DNA from: GCA-2733415 sp964635575
GTDB lineage: Bacteria; Bacteroidota; Bacteroidia; Flavobacteriales; Flavobacteriaceae
Length of the DNA: 17,494 nucleotides
Reading direction: 5' to 3'
Assembly (NCBI GenBank): GCA_964635575.1
Contig: CAZWNY010000039.1
Span: 1-17,494 of the forward strand
Shown: positions 1 through 7,156 of the stretch, piece by piece
Numbering within the stretch: the first letter of the stretch is position 1
How the letters are laid out: each line of letters starts with the position of its first letter
The notes under the pieces: model-generated
The model's database searches: none
The model's input: the letters and a program-made list of their open reading frames with translations, nothing else
What the model was told of the DNA's origin: nothing
Position numbers and translations under genes: made by a program

Positions 1-193
1 TTTAATAAACTTTAGATATTTCTATATCAAATAGGATTTTAAAGAACCAAAAAATAATATATCATTATTACAATAAATATAATTAGAAAATATATATTTA
101 TTTATTACATTATGATATAATTATTAATATTCATAATTGTTGTTTTTTAATTCACGTTTGGTTTTCTTGTAAAAGTGATTTATTTTTTAATAA
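1..193. other. AT-rich intergenic region downstream of pyrE
   Basis: This stretch at the left edge is extremely AT-rich and has no convincing open reading frame, tRNA-like fold or strong hairpin. It lies on the 3' side of the minus-strand pyrE gene, so its terminator might be expected here, but I see no GC-containing stem followed by a T-run in the minus-strand direction. Nothing functional can be assigned. Confidence 0.5.
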
Positions 194-838
194 TCAAATA
201 GCATTCCATTTTGATGGATTTTTTTTCCATTTTTGCAATGCATTTTTTTCAGAGATATTAATATAGTTTGTTTCTTCTGCTTGTTCTATTAAATTGTCAT
301 AGTTGCTTAATGTATGTAAAATTACGTTGGCGTTTTTAAAATTTTCTTCTGCAATGTCAAAGCCATAAGTAAATAGGGCAATCATTCCTTTTACCGTGGC
401 TCCATGGTTTTTTAGTACATCAACAGTTTTCAAACTACTGCCGCCGGTACTAATTAAATCTTCCACAACTACTATTTTTTTATTCGTATCTAAAAAGCCT
501 TCAATTTGGTTTTTTCTGCCGTGTTTTTTTGCTTCAGGTCTTACATATATAAAAGGTAAACCCATTTCTTCGGCAACTAAAGCGCCAATTCCTATTGCCC
601 CAGTAGCTACACCAGCAATTACATCGGGTTTTCCGTAAGCTTTTTCTATTTGTATGGCTAATTGTTGTCTTATGTAAGTGCGTATTTTGGGGTAAGAAAG
701 CGTAATTCGGTTGTCGCAATATATTGGAGATTTCCATCCTGAAGCCCATGTAAAAGGGTTGTTAGGTTGTAGTTTTATGGCATTAATTTTTAACAATAAT
801 GCAGCGGTTTGTTTTGCGGTGTCTTTGTCTAAAATCAT
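194..838 (-). CDS. pyrE: Orotate phosphoribosyltransferase
   Basis: PyrE transfers the phosphoribosyl group of PRPP to orotate to give orotidine 5'-monophosphate, the fifth step of de novo pyrimidine synthesis, in the cytoplasm. The 214-residue length is normal for the family. The PRPP-binding motif VVVVEDLISTGGSS lies near residues 122-135, and the mobile catalytic loop follows R100 (RPEAKKHGRKN). An N-terminal FTWASGWKSPIYCDNR segment (about residues 29-44) is typical of bacterial PyrE. The ATG at 838 follows an AT-rich leader with no Shine-Dalgarno sequence. The gene is divergent from the NUDIX hydrolase gene with 92 bases between start codons; I recall this pairing from other flavobacteria, but that is memory rather than evidence here. 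A TAGTTTTG at 844-851 on the minus strand resembles a -7 box but would make the mRNA almost leaderless, so I do not call it. Confidence 0.96.
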   Translation of the reverse strand: MILDKDTAKQTAALLLKINAIKLQPNNPFTWASGWKSPIYCDNRITLSYPKIRTYIRQQLAIQIEKAYGKPDVIAGVATGAIGIGALVAEEMGLPFIYVRPEAKKHGRKNQIEGFLDTNKKIVVVEDLISTGGSSLKTVDVLKNHGATVKGMIALFTYGFDIAEENFKNANVILHTLSNYDNLIEQAEETNYINISEKNALQKWKKNPSKWNAI

Positions 839-873
839 AAATACAAAACTACTATAATTTTAATTGTTTTAGG

Positions 874-902
874 TTGAATATCTAAAAAATACCGTAACTT
901 TA
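874..902 (+). promoter_or_regulatory. Candidate promoter for the NUDIX hydrolase gene
   Basis: TTG at 874-876, an 18-base spacer, then TAACTTTA at 895-902. This matches the Bacteroidota consensus TTTG / TAnnTTTG except for the last base. Transcription would start near 908, leaving a leader of about 22 bases before the ATG at 931. That also argues against the upstream in-frame TTG at 907 as the start codon. Confidence 0.5.
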
Positions 903-930
903 TCAATTGAAAATTAACATAAAAAGTACG

Positions 931-1533
931 ATGTATAAAATTTTTGTAAGCGAAAGACCAATTATACTCACTAATAGGGTTATAAAAGAGTCGGGCTTTA
1001 AAGTTTTTTTGTTAAAAACTGTAAATTTAGAAGAAGTTATAAGAAGCTTGCAACGTGCCACTTACCAAGAAGTGCATTTATATCATCCTGATGCAACACA
1101 ACTATTACCAATTTTTAAAAAAAAATTAGGTTTTAGAGTTGCAGGAGGCGGTTTGGTTATTAATAAAAACAAAGAACTCCTTTTTATTGAGCGAAATAAT
1201 AAATGGGATTTGCCAAAAGGACGTGCTGAAAAAGGAGAGGATATTAAAACTACATCATTACGAGAAGTAGAAGAAGAAACAGGTGTTGAAGGATTATCGA
1301 TAACTAAATTTTTACAGAAAACGTATCATGTTTATAAAAGTAACGGTAGGTTTAAATTAAAAATTACACATTGGTATTTAATGACAACCAATTATGAAGG
1401 CAAATTAACTCCGCAAAGCGAAGAAGGAATAACTCAAGCTGTTTGGAAAACTCCTGAAAACGCTAAAGACAGCCTTCCAAACGCATACTCTAACGTAGCA
1501 TTATTAACGCATTTGTACTTGAGCGATTTTTAG
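931..1533 (+). CDS. NUDIX hydrolase with N-terminal extension
   Basis: This 200-residue protein should hydrolyse a nucleoside diphosphate linked to another moiety; the substrate cannot be read from the sequence. The Nudix box is complete: it runs from G97 to V119 and fits GX5EX7REUXEEXGU, with R111-E112 and E114 to E116 as the metal-binding region. It is preceded by the usual glycine-rich strand (AGGGLVI, about 71-77). About 70 residues precede the Nudix fold and have no motif I recognise. I chose the ATG at 931; an in-frame TTG at 907 would add eight residues but lies at the predicted transcription start. The gene diverges from pyrE and converges on the lipoprotein gene, so it is probably transcribed alone. 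Confidence 0.9.
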   Translation: MYKIFVSERPIILTNRVIKESGFKVFLLKTVNLEEVIRSLQRATYQEVHLYHPDATQLLPIFKKKLGFRVAGGGLVINKNKELLFIERNNKWDLPKGRAEKGEDIKTTSLREVEEETGVEGLSITKFLQKTYHVYKSNGRFKLKITHWYLMTTNYEGKLTPQSEEGITQAVWKTPENAKDSLPNAYSNVALLTHLYLSDF

Positions 1534-1576
1534 TTTAAAACTCAATTAGTAAATGTAATTTTATAAATGCGATTAT

Positions 1577-2971
1577 TTATTGAGAAGCATCCATTAAATT
1601 GGTGTTATCTTTTAGTTTTTGTAGCTTTTCTTTAAACTGAGTATCAAAAAGATTAAGATTGGTCGTTAAAATTATACTATTTTTATTGGTAACAAATGTT
1701 TTATGAATGCTATTTAGAAGTAATTTTTTAGAAATAGAATTAATATTTACCGCTAAATATTCGTTTTCAGAATTTAATTTTGAAATTATTTTTTTCCAAA
1801 TAGAGATGTCATTATCAACACAAATGCCAATAAACTGGTAATTTGTTGTAGCATTATATAATTTTGCTTTTTCGTGCGTTAATTTTAAATGGCGAGGGTA
1901 ATTTTTTGTCCAAAAATAAAAAACAGTAGGTTTATTAATAACGGTGTGTATATCAATTTCTTCTTCTTTTGAGTTGATAACAGTAAAGTTAGGTAATTTT
2001 GTACCCGTTTTTAACTGTTTTAATTGTTGAATAACTTGCGTTAAATATTTATTAGCAATGTTATTGGTATTGTATTTTTTATATGCAATTAAAAGGGCAT
2101 CAAGATTAATGTTGTTCTGTTTTTTGTCTAAAAAATTAATTGCAGTCTTATACAATAGTTTATTTCGTAATACACTATCCGTAGTAATTGAATCAGATAT
2201 CCGTAGTTTTTTTTTGTAAATTTTTAAAACAGTATTGTCAGTGCTATTTTTAGAGGTTAATTGATCCACTAATGTAGTCATGTAATTAAAGTATGGTGGA
2301 AAATTATTTAATGTATGCGAATTAAAGTTTATTTTTTTTCGGTAGTTAAAATACTCTTTGGGTAACGTTATGTTTTCATTTTTATAATTATGTGTAGCGT
2401 ATTTTTCCCTTAATGCATATATAGGATAACTTATTAATGTTTTTGATATCAAATAAAACGCTTCCGAAAATTTTTGTTTACTTCGGTATCGTTCTAAATT
2501 AGCTAAACGTTCACTGAGTTTCCGGTTTGTTGTGGCTATAAAATTTTCTGGTGATGTCGAAAATAATTCAGCACACTTTTTTATATCTGCTTCATTTTTT
2601 AAAAAAGAATTAATTAAAAAATTATTTTTAACAGCTCCTTTTCCCGAAAAAGTAAGTGTTTCGTCAAAATCAATAGTGTTTACACGTAAAAATAAACTAT
2701 CATTAACTTCTAAATGTAAGTATTGAAACTCCTTGTGATTAAAAGTATATAAACCAGGAGTAAAATTTTTAAACTGATATGTAAATGTATTATTAGCACT
2801 TAAAAAAATAGAATCTACTAATTTATTATCTTTTAAAAGCAGTACATAATTGTTGTTAGGATTAATTATTTCGCCACCAAAGTAAGTAGTTTGGTGTATT
2901 GTATTTGCTTCCTTTTTATTGTCGCAGCTAATAAAAGCAAATACAGTAAATAAGTAAAATATATGTTTCAT
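1577..2971 (-). CDS. Lipoprotein with thioredoxin-like domain lacking CxxC
   Basis: This 464-residue protein begins with a short lipoprotein signal peptide ending in the lipobox FISC, so C16 should be lipidated; DNKKEA follows, and the protein is probably on the periplasmic or outer-membrane side. An N-terminal beta-rich region (about 28-110) resembles the domain placed before TlpA-like thioredoxins in many Bacteroidota proteins. A helical middle part (about 115-320) follows. The C-terminal region (about 322-464) has a thioredoxin/TlpA pattern: LPNFTVIN, then TVFYFWTKNYPRH, then IGICVDND. The usual WCxxC is replaced, with Y358 and H361 at the two cysteine positions, so disulfide chemistry by this motif is not possible. 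It may be a binding or scaffold version of the fold. Its promoter faces away from ndk. The fold assignment rests on pattern only; the biological role is unknown. Confidence 0.75.
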   Translation of the reverse strand: MKHIFYLFTVFAFISCDNKKEANTIHQTTYFGGEIINPNNNYVLLLKDNKLVDSIFLSANNTFTYQFKNFTPGLYTFNHKEFQYLHLEVNDSLFLRVNTIDFDETLTFSGKGAVKNNFLINSFLKNEADIKKCAELFSTSPENFIATTNRKLSERLANLERYRSKQKFSEAFYLISKTLISYPIYALREKYATHNYKNENITLPKEYFNYRKKINFNSHTLNNFPPYFNYMTTLVDQLTSKNSTDNTVLKIYKKKLRISDSITTDSVLRNKLLYKTAINFLDKKQNNINLDALLIAYKKYNTNNIANKYLTQVIQQLKQLKTGTKLPNFTVINSKEEEIDIHTVINKPTVFYFWTKNYPRHLKLTHEKAKLYNATTNYQFIGICVDNDISIWKKIISKLNSENEYLAVNINSISKKLLLNSIHKTFVTNKNSIILTTNLNLFDTQFKEKLQKLKDNTNLMDASQ

Positions 2972-3031
2972 AATACAGAAGGACTATAGTTAAGTTGGCG
3001 TTTTATGAGTTGCATCATCTTAGTGCAACAA

Positions 3032-3062
3032 CAAATGTACAATTAAGAACCGTAATTAGCAA
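3032..3062 (-). promoter_or_regulatory. Promoter of the lipoprotein gene
   Basis: Read on the minus strand, TTG (3062-3060) is followed by a 20-base spacer and TACATTTG (3039-3032), an exact match to the Bacteroidota -7 element TAnnTTTG with a good -33 element. The predicted leader before the ATG at 2971 is about 55 bases. Confidence 0.65.
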
Positions 3063-3159
3063 TAGTGTATTAATAAATTGAAGTTAAGGTTACGTTAATA
3101 TTGTCTTAAAACACAGTTTTTTTTTTAATTAAGCAAGTATATTTGTCGTAGAAAGTAAT

Positions 3160-3178
3160 TACAGATTTAAAATCTGTA
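3160..3178. repeat. 19-base inverted repeat upstream of ndk
   Basis: TACAGATT and AATCTGTA form perfect 8-base arms around a 3-base centre (TAA). It lies about 30 bases upstream of the ndk -33 element and about 15 bases after a lone TATATTTG. It could be a binding site for a dimeric regulator or a small RNA hairpin. No T-run follows, so it is not a standard terminator. Confidence 0.4.
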
Positions 3179-3209
3179 TAAATAACTAAAGAATAATATT
3201 TTGAAATAA

Positions 3210-3241
3210 TTTGTAAGTATAGTTAACAAACGCTATTTTTG
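3210..3241 (+). promoter_or_regulatory. Promoter of ndk
   Basis: TTTG at 3210-3213, a 20-base spacer, then TATTTTTG at 3234-3241: a full match to the Bacteroidota housekeeping consensus. Transcription should start near 3248, leaving a very short A-rich leader before the ATG at 3265. Confidence 0.75.
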
Positions 3242-3264
3242 CAGAAAAATTAAACAAAAATAAA

Positions 3265-3684
3265 ATGGCAACAAATAGAACATTTACAATGATAAAGCCA
3301 GATGCTGTTGAAAACGGACACATCGGAGCTATATTAGCAAAAATTAATGCTGCAGGATTTAAAATTGCAGCAATGAAATTAACACAATTATCTAAACGTG
3401 ATGCTGAAATTTTTTATGGAGAACACAGTGAGCGTCCTTTCTTTGGAGAATTAGTAACGTTTATGACTCGAGGTCCAATTGTAGCGGCTATTTTAGAAAA
3501 AGATAACGCAGTTGAAGATTTTAGAACTTTAATTGGCGCAACCAATCCAGTAGATGCTGCAGAAGGTACAATACGTAAAATGTTCGCAACTTCTATTGGA
3601 GAAAATGCAGTACACGGTTCTGATAGTGATGTAAGTGCAGCTAAAGAAGGAATTTTTCATTTTTCAGGAAGAGAAATTTTTTAA
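3265..3684 (+). CDS. ndk: Nucleoside diphosphate kinase
   Basis: Ndk moves the gamma-phosphate of a nucleoside triphosphate onto a nucleoside diphosphate through a phosphohistidine, balancing the NTP and dNTP pools in the cytoplasm. The 139-residue protein has the usual length. The N-terminal RTFTMIKPDAV strand carries K11, and the signature NAVHGSDS contains the phosphorylated histidine H117. The gene has its own promoter and ends 36 bases before a strong hairpin terminator, so it is probably a single-gene transcript. The ATG at 3265 follows an A-rich leader without a Shine-Dalgarno sequence. Confidence 0.97.
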   Translation: MATNRTFTMIKPDAVENGHIGAILAKINAAGFKIAAMKLTQLSKRDAEIFYGEHSERPFFGELVTFMTRGPIVAAILEKDNAVEDFRTLIGATNPVDAAEGTIRKMFATSIGENAVHGSDSDVSAAKEGIFHFSGREIF

Positions 3685-3717
3685 GTATCTAAACGATATT
3701 AAATAAAAACAGTTTAT

Positions 3718-3756
3718 AAAAGACCTAATTGCATACATGCAATTAGGTCTTTTTTT
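3718..3756 (+). terminator. Rho-independent terminator after ndk
   Basis: AGACCTAATTGCAT (3721-3734) and ATGCAATTAGGTCT (3737-3750) are perfect inverted arms separated by two bases, so the real loop takes in some of the inner bases. A run of T at 3750-3756 follows and A's at 3718-3721 precede it. This is a strong intrinsic terminator. Confidence 0.93.
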
Positions 3757-3811
3757 ACACTTTTATAACTATAATATTTTTTGTAAATTAGCAAAACTAA
3801 AACCAAAAATA

Positions 3812-4822
3812 ATGTACAACTCAAAAATAATAGGTTTAGGTAAATATGTGCCAGAAAATGTGGTAACTAATAGCGATTTATCTAAATTAATGGATACCAA
3901 TGATGCTTGGATAACCGAGCGAACAGGTATAAAAGAAAGAAGATGGGTAAAAAAAGGAGACGGAAATACCACTACAACAATGGCTGTAAAAGCAGCAAAA
4001 ATTGCTATTGAACGCTCGGGTATTGATAAAAATGATATCGATTTTATAATATTTGCAACCTTAAGTCCAGATTACTATTTTCCAGGTCCAGGAGTAGAAG
4101 TGCAATATGCACTAGGTATTAAAACTATTGGTGCTTTAGATGTTCGAAATCAATGCTCTGGATTTGTATATGCAATTTCCGTAGCCGATCAATTTATAAA
4201 AACAGGAATGTATAAGAATATTTTGGTAATTGGTTCCGAATTACAATCTAAAGCGTTAGATAAAACCACACGCGGAAGAAGTATATCGGTTATATTTGGC
4301 GATGGGGCAGGAGCTGCAATTTTAACTCGTGAAGAAGACAATAGTAAAGGGATATTATCAACACATTTACACGCTCAAGGAGAATTTGCTGATGCTTTAA
4401 TTTTAAAAGAACCCGCAATGGGAACTCGTTGGGTAAATGAAATTATTGCAGATAACAATCCAAATGAAGAAGGCTATTTTCCGTATATGAACGGACAATT
4501 TGTATTTAAAAATGCAGTAGTTCGGTTTTCGGAAGTTATACATGAAGGATTGGTGAAAAATAACCTAAAAAAAACAGATATCGATTTATTAATACCACAC
4601 CAAGCAAATTTACGTATTGCACAATTTATACAACGTAAATTTGGTTTATCAGATAGCCAGGTGTTTAATAATATTCAAAAATATGGTAATACCACAGCGG
4701 CATCTATAATTATAGCATTAACCGAAGCATGGGAAGAAAATAAAATAAAAGAAGGTGATACAATTGTATTAGCAGCTTTTGGGAGTGGTTTTACTTGGGG
4801 AAGTGTAATTATAAAATGGTAA
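3812..4822 (+). CDS. fabH: 3-oxoacyl-ACP synthase III (FabH-type ketoacyl synthase)
   Basis: KAS III condenses a short acyl-CoA with malonyl-ACP to start fatty acid synthesis. The Cys-His-Asn triad is present: C115 in NQCSGF, H263 in IPHQANLRI and N293 in YGNTTAAS. The C-terminal AAFGSGFTWGS is also typical. With the ATG at 3812 the protein has 336 residues and begins MYNSKIIGLGKYVPE, a natural start for the family. The frame stays open back to 3737, but that ATG lies in the second arm of the ndk terminator. Some flavobacteria carry more than one FabH-like gene, and the usual one sits near plsX, so this copy might serve branched-chain starter units or a specialised lipid; the sequence does not decide. 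A weak -7-like TAAATTAG lies at 3784-3791. Confidence 0.9.
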   Translation: MYNSKIIGLGKYVPENVVTNSDLSKLMDTNDAWITERTGIKERRWVKKGDGNTTTTMAVKAAKIAIERSGIDKNDIDFIIFATLSPDYYFPGPGVEVQYALGIKTIGALDVRNQCSGFVYAISVADQFIKTGMYKNILVIGSELQSKALDKTTRGRSISVIFGDGAGAAILTREEDNSKGILSTHLHAQGEFADALILKEPAMGTRWVNEIIADNNPNEEGYFPYMNGQFVFKNAVVRFSEVIHEGLVKNNLKKTDIDLLIPHQANLRIAQFIQRKFGLSDSQVFNNIQKYGNTTAASIIIALTEAWEENKIKEGDTIVLAAFGSGFTWGSVIIKW

Positions 4823-4914
4823 CTTTTAAAACTGTGGTATAATGTTTTTTTAACTTTATCATTTGTTAATCTGCGGTTTGATATGTGTTACTTGTTTCGT
4901 CAAAGTCAATAGGA

Positions 4915-4937
4915 GTTAATTTTATTCATAAATTAAC
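4915..4937. repeat. Inverted repeat between fabH and the mutL operon
   Basis: GTTAATTT (4915-4922) and AAATTAAC (4930-4937) are perfect 8-base arms around a 7-base loop. A T-run occurs at 4951-4957, but 13 bases away, so this is at best a weak terminator of fabH transcription. It may also be chance in AT-rich DNA. Confidence 0.3.
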
Positions 4938-4970
4938 ACACAACAGATGCTTTTTTTATTGTAAAATGAT

Positions 4971-4978
4971 TATTTTTG
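4971..4978 (+). promoter_or_regulatory. Candidate -7 element of the mutL operon
   Basis: TATTTTTG matches the Bacteroidota -7 consensus TAnnTTTG. I see no clear TTG at the right distance upstream. Transcription would start near 4985, giving a leader of about 20 bases to the ATG at 5006, which fits the short leaders of the neighbouring genes. Confidence 0.45.
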
Positions 4979-5005
4979 AACTTATTACAGAAAGTTACCT
5001 TTTTT

Positions 5006-5299
5006 ATGAGATTACCTACATTATTTAAACAAACTAAAAATAAAACCTACGATTATCAAGCACGTTATTATAGCGAGCGAAAAGAGCGTTTGCAAGAGTT
5101 ACACGAAAAACATCATGGAAAAACAGAATATGGTGTATCAGGCAATTTTAAAAGAAGAGTATCTTTTAGAAACGATTGGAAAGCCGTAAATAAAGAAGTA
5201 GAAACAAAAAAATCAAATATAAGAATACTAATTATCATCATTCTATTATCAATTATAGCGTATTTAGTATTAGAAAAATATAACATTAAATTATTTTAA
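5006..5299 (+). CDS. Small membrane protein encoded upstream of MutL
   Basis: This is a 97-residue protein with a basic, polar N-terminal two-thirds (many K, R, E and H) and one hydrophobic helix close to the C-terminus (about residues 70-88, RILIIIILLSIIAYLVL). It would sit in the inner membrane with the charged part probably in the cytoplasm. I recognise the family by position: a protein of this size and shape stands before mutL in many flavobacteria and is often labelled riboflavin synthase subunit beta, apparently by association with the nearby ribH gene. Nothing in this sequence supports a role in riboflavin synthesis. The stop overlaps the mutL start by one base (TAATG), suggesting translational coupling. 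The ATG at 5006 is preferred to a TTG at 4976, which lies inside the -7 element. Confidence 0.75.
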   Translation: MRLPTLFKQTKNKTYDYQARYYSERKERLQELHEKHHGKTEYGVSGNFKRRVSFRNDWKAVNKEVETKKSNIRILIIIILLSIIAYLVLEKYNIKLF

Positions 5300-7155
5300 T
5301 GAGCGATATTATTCAACTATTGCCTGACCATGTTGCCAACCAAATTGCAGCAGGTGAAGTGGTGCAACGTCCAGCATCTGTAGTAAAAGAACTACTAGAA
5401 AATGCAATAGATGCAAAAGCAACTCACGTACAATTATTAGTAAAAGAAGCAGGTAAAACCTTAATACAAGTTATCGATAATGGTACAGGAATGAGCGTAA
5501 CCGATGCCAGATTATCCTTTGAGCGTCATGCAACCTCAAAAATCGCTACTGCCGAAGATTTGTTTCAGCTTAATACAAAAGGATTTCGAGGAGAAGCATT
5601 AGCATCTATAGCAGCAATTGCACACGTGATGTTAAAAACAAAACGAGACGAAGATGAATTAGGTACACAAATAAAAATAGAAGGAAGCGAAGTGATTTCG
5701 CAAGAAAATATTGTAACCCCAAAAGGAACGTCAATAGCAGTTAAAAATTTGTTTTTTAATATTCCAGCTCGTCGTAATTTTTTAAAATCAAACCAAGTAG
5801 AAATGCGTCATATTATGGACGAATTTCAACGCGTAGCATTAGTACACCCTGAAATTTCATTTTCGATGTATCATAACGCAAGTGATGTTTATGTATTGCC
5901 CGAAGGTAATTTTAAACAACGAATAGTCGCTATTTTTGGTAAAAAAACCAATGAAAAATTAGTGCCTGTTAATGAAAACACTGAAATTGTAAAAATAAAA
6001 GGCTTTGTATTAAAACCTGAATTTGCAAAACGTAGCAGAGGTGAACAATTCTTTTTTGTAAATAACCGTTTTATAAAAAGCCCATACTTAAACCATGCTA
6101 TTACCGCTGCTTTTGAAGGCTTATTAAAAGAAAAATCGTATCCAGGATATTTTTTATCATTACAAGTAGATCCAAAATCAATAGACATTAATATACATCC
6201 TACAAAAACTGAAATTAAGTTTGATAATGAGCACAACTTATATGCCATTATTCGTTCGGCAGTAAAACATAGTTTAGGACAATTTCAAGTCGCACCCATA
6301 TTAGACTTTAAAAGAGATTCAAGTATGGATACGCCGTATTCCTATAAAAATAAAACCATTACTTCACCAGCTATTGAAGTCGATAGTAACTTTAATCCGT
6401 TTACAAATCAGATAAAACAAAACACAAAAACATCAAACTATACCTCAACAAAATATCCAAAAAAAAGTACCGAAAGTTGGAAAGGTTTATATGTAGGTTT
6501 AGCATCTAAAATATCGCCGTCAACAAACCAAGAGAAAGTTATTTCTTTTGAATCGGAAGTTACAACAGGTTCTTTTTTTGAAGAAATGCATATTGAGCAA
6601 GAGCAAATAACACTTCAAATTCAAAATAAATATATTGTTAGTAAAATAAAATCGGGAATGATGGTAATTAACCAACATCGTGCACATGAGCGTATTTTAT
6701 TTGAAGAGTTTTTAAAACATATTACATTAAAAAAAGCAATGAGTCAGCAGTTATTGTTTCCAGTAATTATAAATGCAACGCCGCAAGAAATTTTATTTTT
6801 AAAAGAAATTAAAGATGCTTTAGAGCGTACAGGTTTTGTGTTTTCTAAAATAGAAAACGAAACCATAAAAATTAGTGGAGTTCCAATAAGTATTGAAAAT
6901 AATAGTGTAACGGTTGTAATTGCCGATTTATTAGCATCAACAAATGAAGAAATAAACACAAGTGTATACGCAACTTTAGTCGCAAAATCACTCGCCAAAA
7001 ATTTAGCAGTAAAAAGTGGTAAAAAATTAACTAAACAAGAACAAGAAGATATGGTAAATCGTTTGTTTGCATGTAAAGAACCAACTATTACACCAACTAA
7101 CAAACCTATTTTTATAACGTATAGTACAACTGATTTCGATAAAAAACTATTTTAA
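5299..7155 (+). CDS. mutL: DNA mismatch repair protein MutL
   Basis: MutL couples mismatch recognition by MutS to strand removal. The 618-residue protein has the GHKL ATPase module: ELLENAIDA (E31, N35), VIDNGTGM (D60), and the ATP lid with GFRGEALASI (about 95-104). The transducer domain follows to about residue 330, then a polar linker (about 340-425), then the C-terminal dimerisation domain. In that domain the endonuclease signature DQHA(X)2E(X)4E reads NQHRAHERILFE (458-469), and the two companion motifs are altered as well (K567 where Cys is usual; TPTNKP at 598-603 where CPHGRP is usual). This suggests that it lacks intrinsic nicking activity. It is second in a likely operon with one base of overlap upstream and one base of spacing downstream. 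Confidence 0.96.
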   Translation: MSDIIQLLPDHVANQIAAGEVVQRPASVVKELLENAIDAKATHVQLLVKEAGKTLIQVIDNGTGMSVTDARLSFERHATSKIATAEDLFQLNTKGFRGEALASIAAIAHVMLKTKRDEDELGTQIKIEGSEVISQENIVTPKGTSIAVKNLFFNIPARRNFLKSNQVEMRHIMDEFQRVALVHPEISFSMYHNASDVYVLPEGNFKQRIVAIFGKKTNEKLVPVNENTEIVKIKGFVLKPEFAKRSRGEQFFFVNNRFIKSPYLNHAITAAFEGLLKEKSYPGYFLSLQVDPKSIDINIHPTKTEIKFDNEHNLYAIIRSAVKHSLGQFQVAPILDFKRDSSMDTPYSYKNKTITSPAIEVDSNFNPFTNQIKQNTKTSNYTSTKYPKKSTESWKGLYVGLASKISPSTNQEKVISFESEVTTGSFFEEMHIEQEQITLQIQNKYIVSKIKSGMMVINQHRAHERILFEEFLKHITLKKAMSQQLLFPVIINATPQEILFLKEIKDALERTGFVFSKIENETIKISGVPISIENNSVTVVIADLLASTNEEINTSVYATLVAKSLAKNLAVKSGKKLTKQEQEDMVNRLFACKEPTITPTNKPIFITYSTTDFDKKLF

Positions 7156-7156
7156 A

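Larger units (their letters stand above)
2972..3264. other. Divergent control region between lipoprotein gene and ndk
   Basis: This 293-base spacer has no open reading frame worth calling. It holds a minus-strand promoter for the lipoprotein gene (3032-3062), a plus-strand promoter for ndk (3210-3241), a lone TATATTTG at 3138-3145 that could be a second plus-strand -7 box without a good -33 element, and a 19-base inverted repeat at 3160-3178. Confidence 0.6.

Noticed and set aside
844..851. TAGTTTTG on the minus strand as a pyrE promoter
   Set aside because: It would start transcription at or next to the pyrE ATG, and no -33 element is found at the right distance.
907..930. TTG start adding eight residues to the NUDIX hydrolase
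   Set aside because: It sits at the predicted transcription start, and the ATG at 931 begins a normal-looking protein.
1534..1576. Possible shared bidirectional terminator between the convergent NUDIX and lipoprotein genes
   Set aside because: Only a weak 5-base A-T stem with bulges can be drawn; there is no clear hairpin and T-run on either strand.
3737..3811. Upstream in-frame ATG that would extend the FabH-type protein by 25 residues
   Set aside because: It lies in the second arm of the ndk terminator, and the extension does not fit the family. The ATG at 3812 gives the natural N-terminus.
4976..5005. TTG start adding ten residues to the small membrane protein
   Set aside because: The codon is part of the candidate -7 element TATTTTTG, so it would not be transcribed from that promoter.
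5889..6248. Antisense open reading frame inside mutL, and similar ones inside ftsY, cinA, fabH and the first rhomboid gene
   Set aside because: They lie opposite strongly conserved coding sequence, have no recognisable domains, and are explained by the codon bias of the sense gene.
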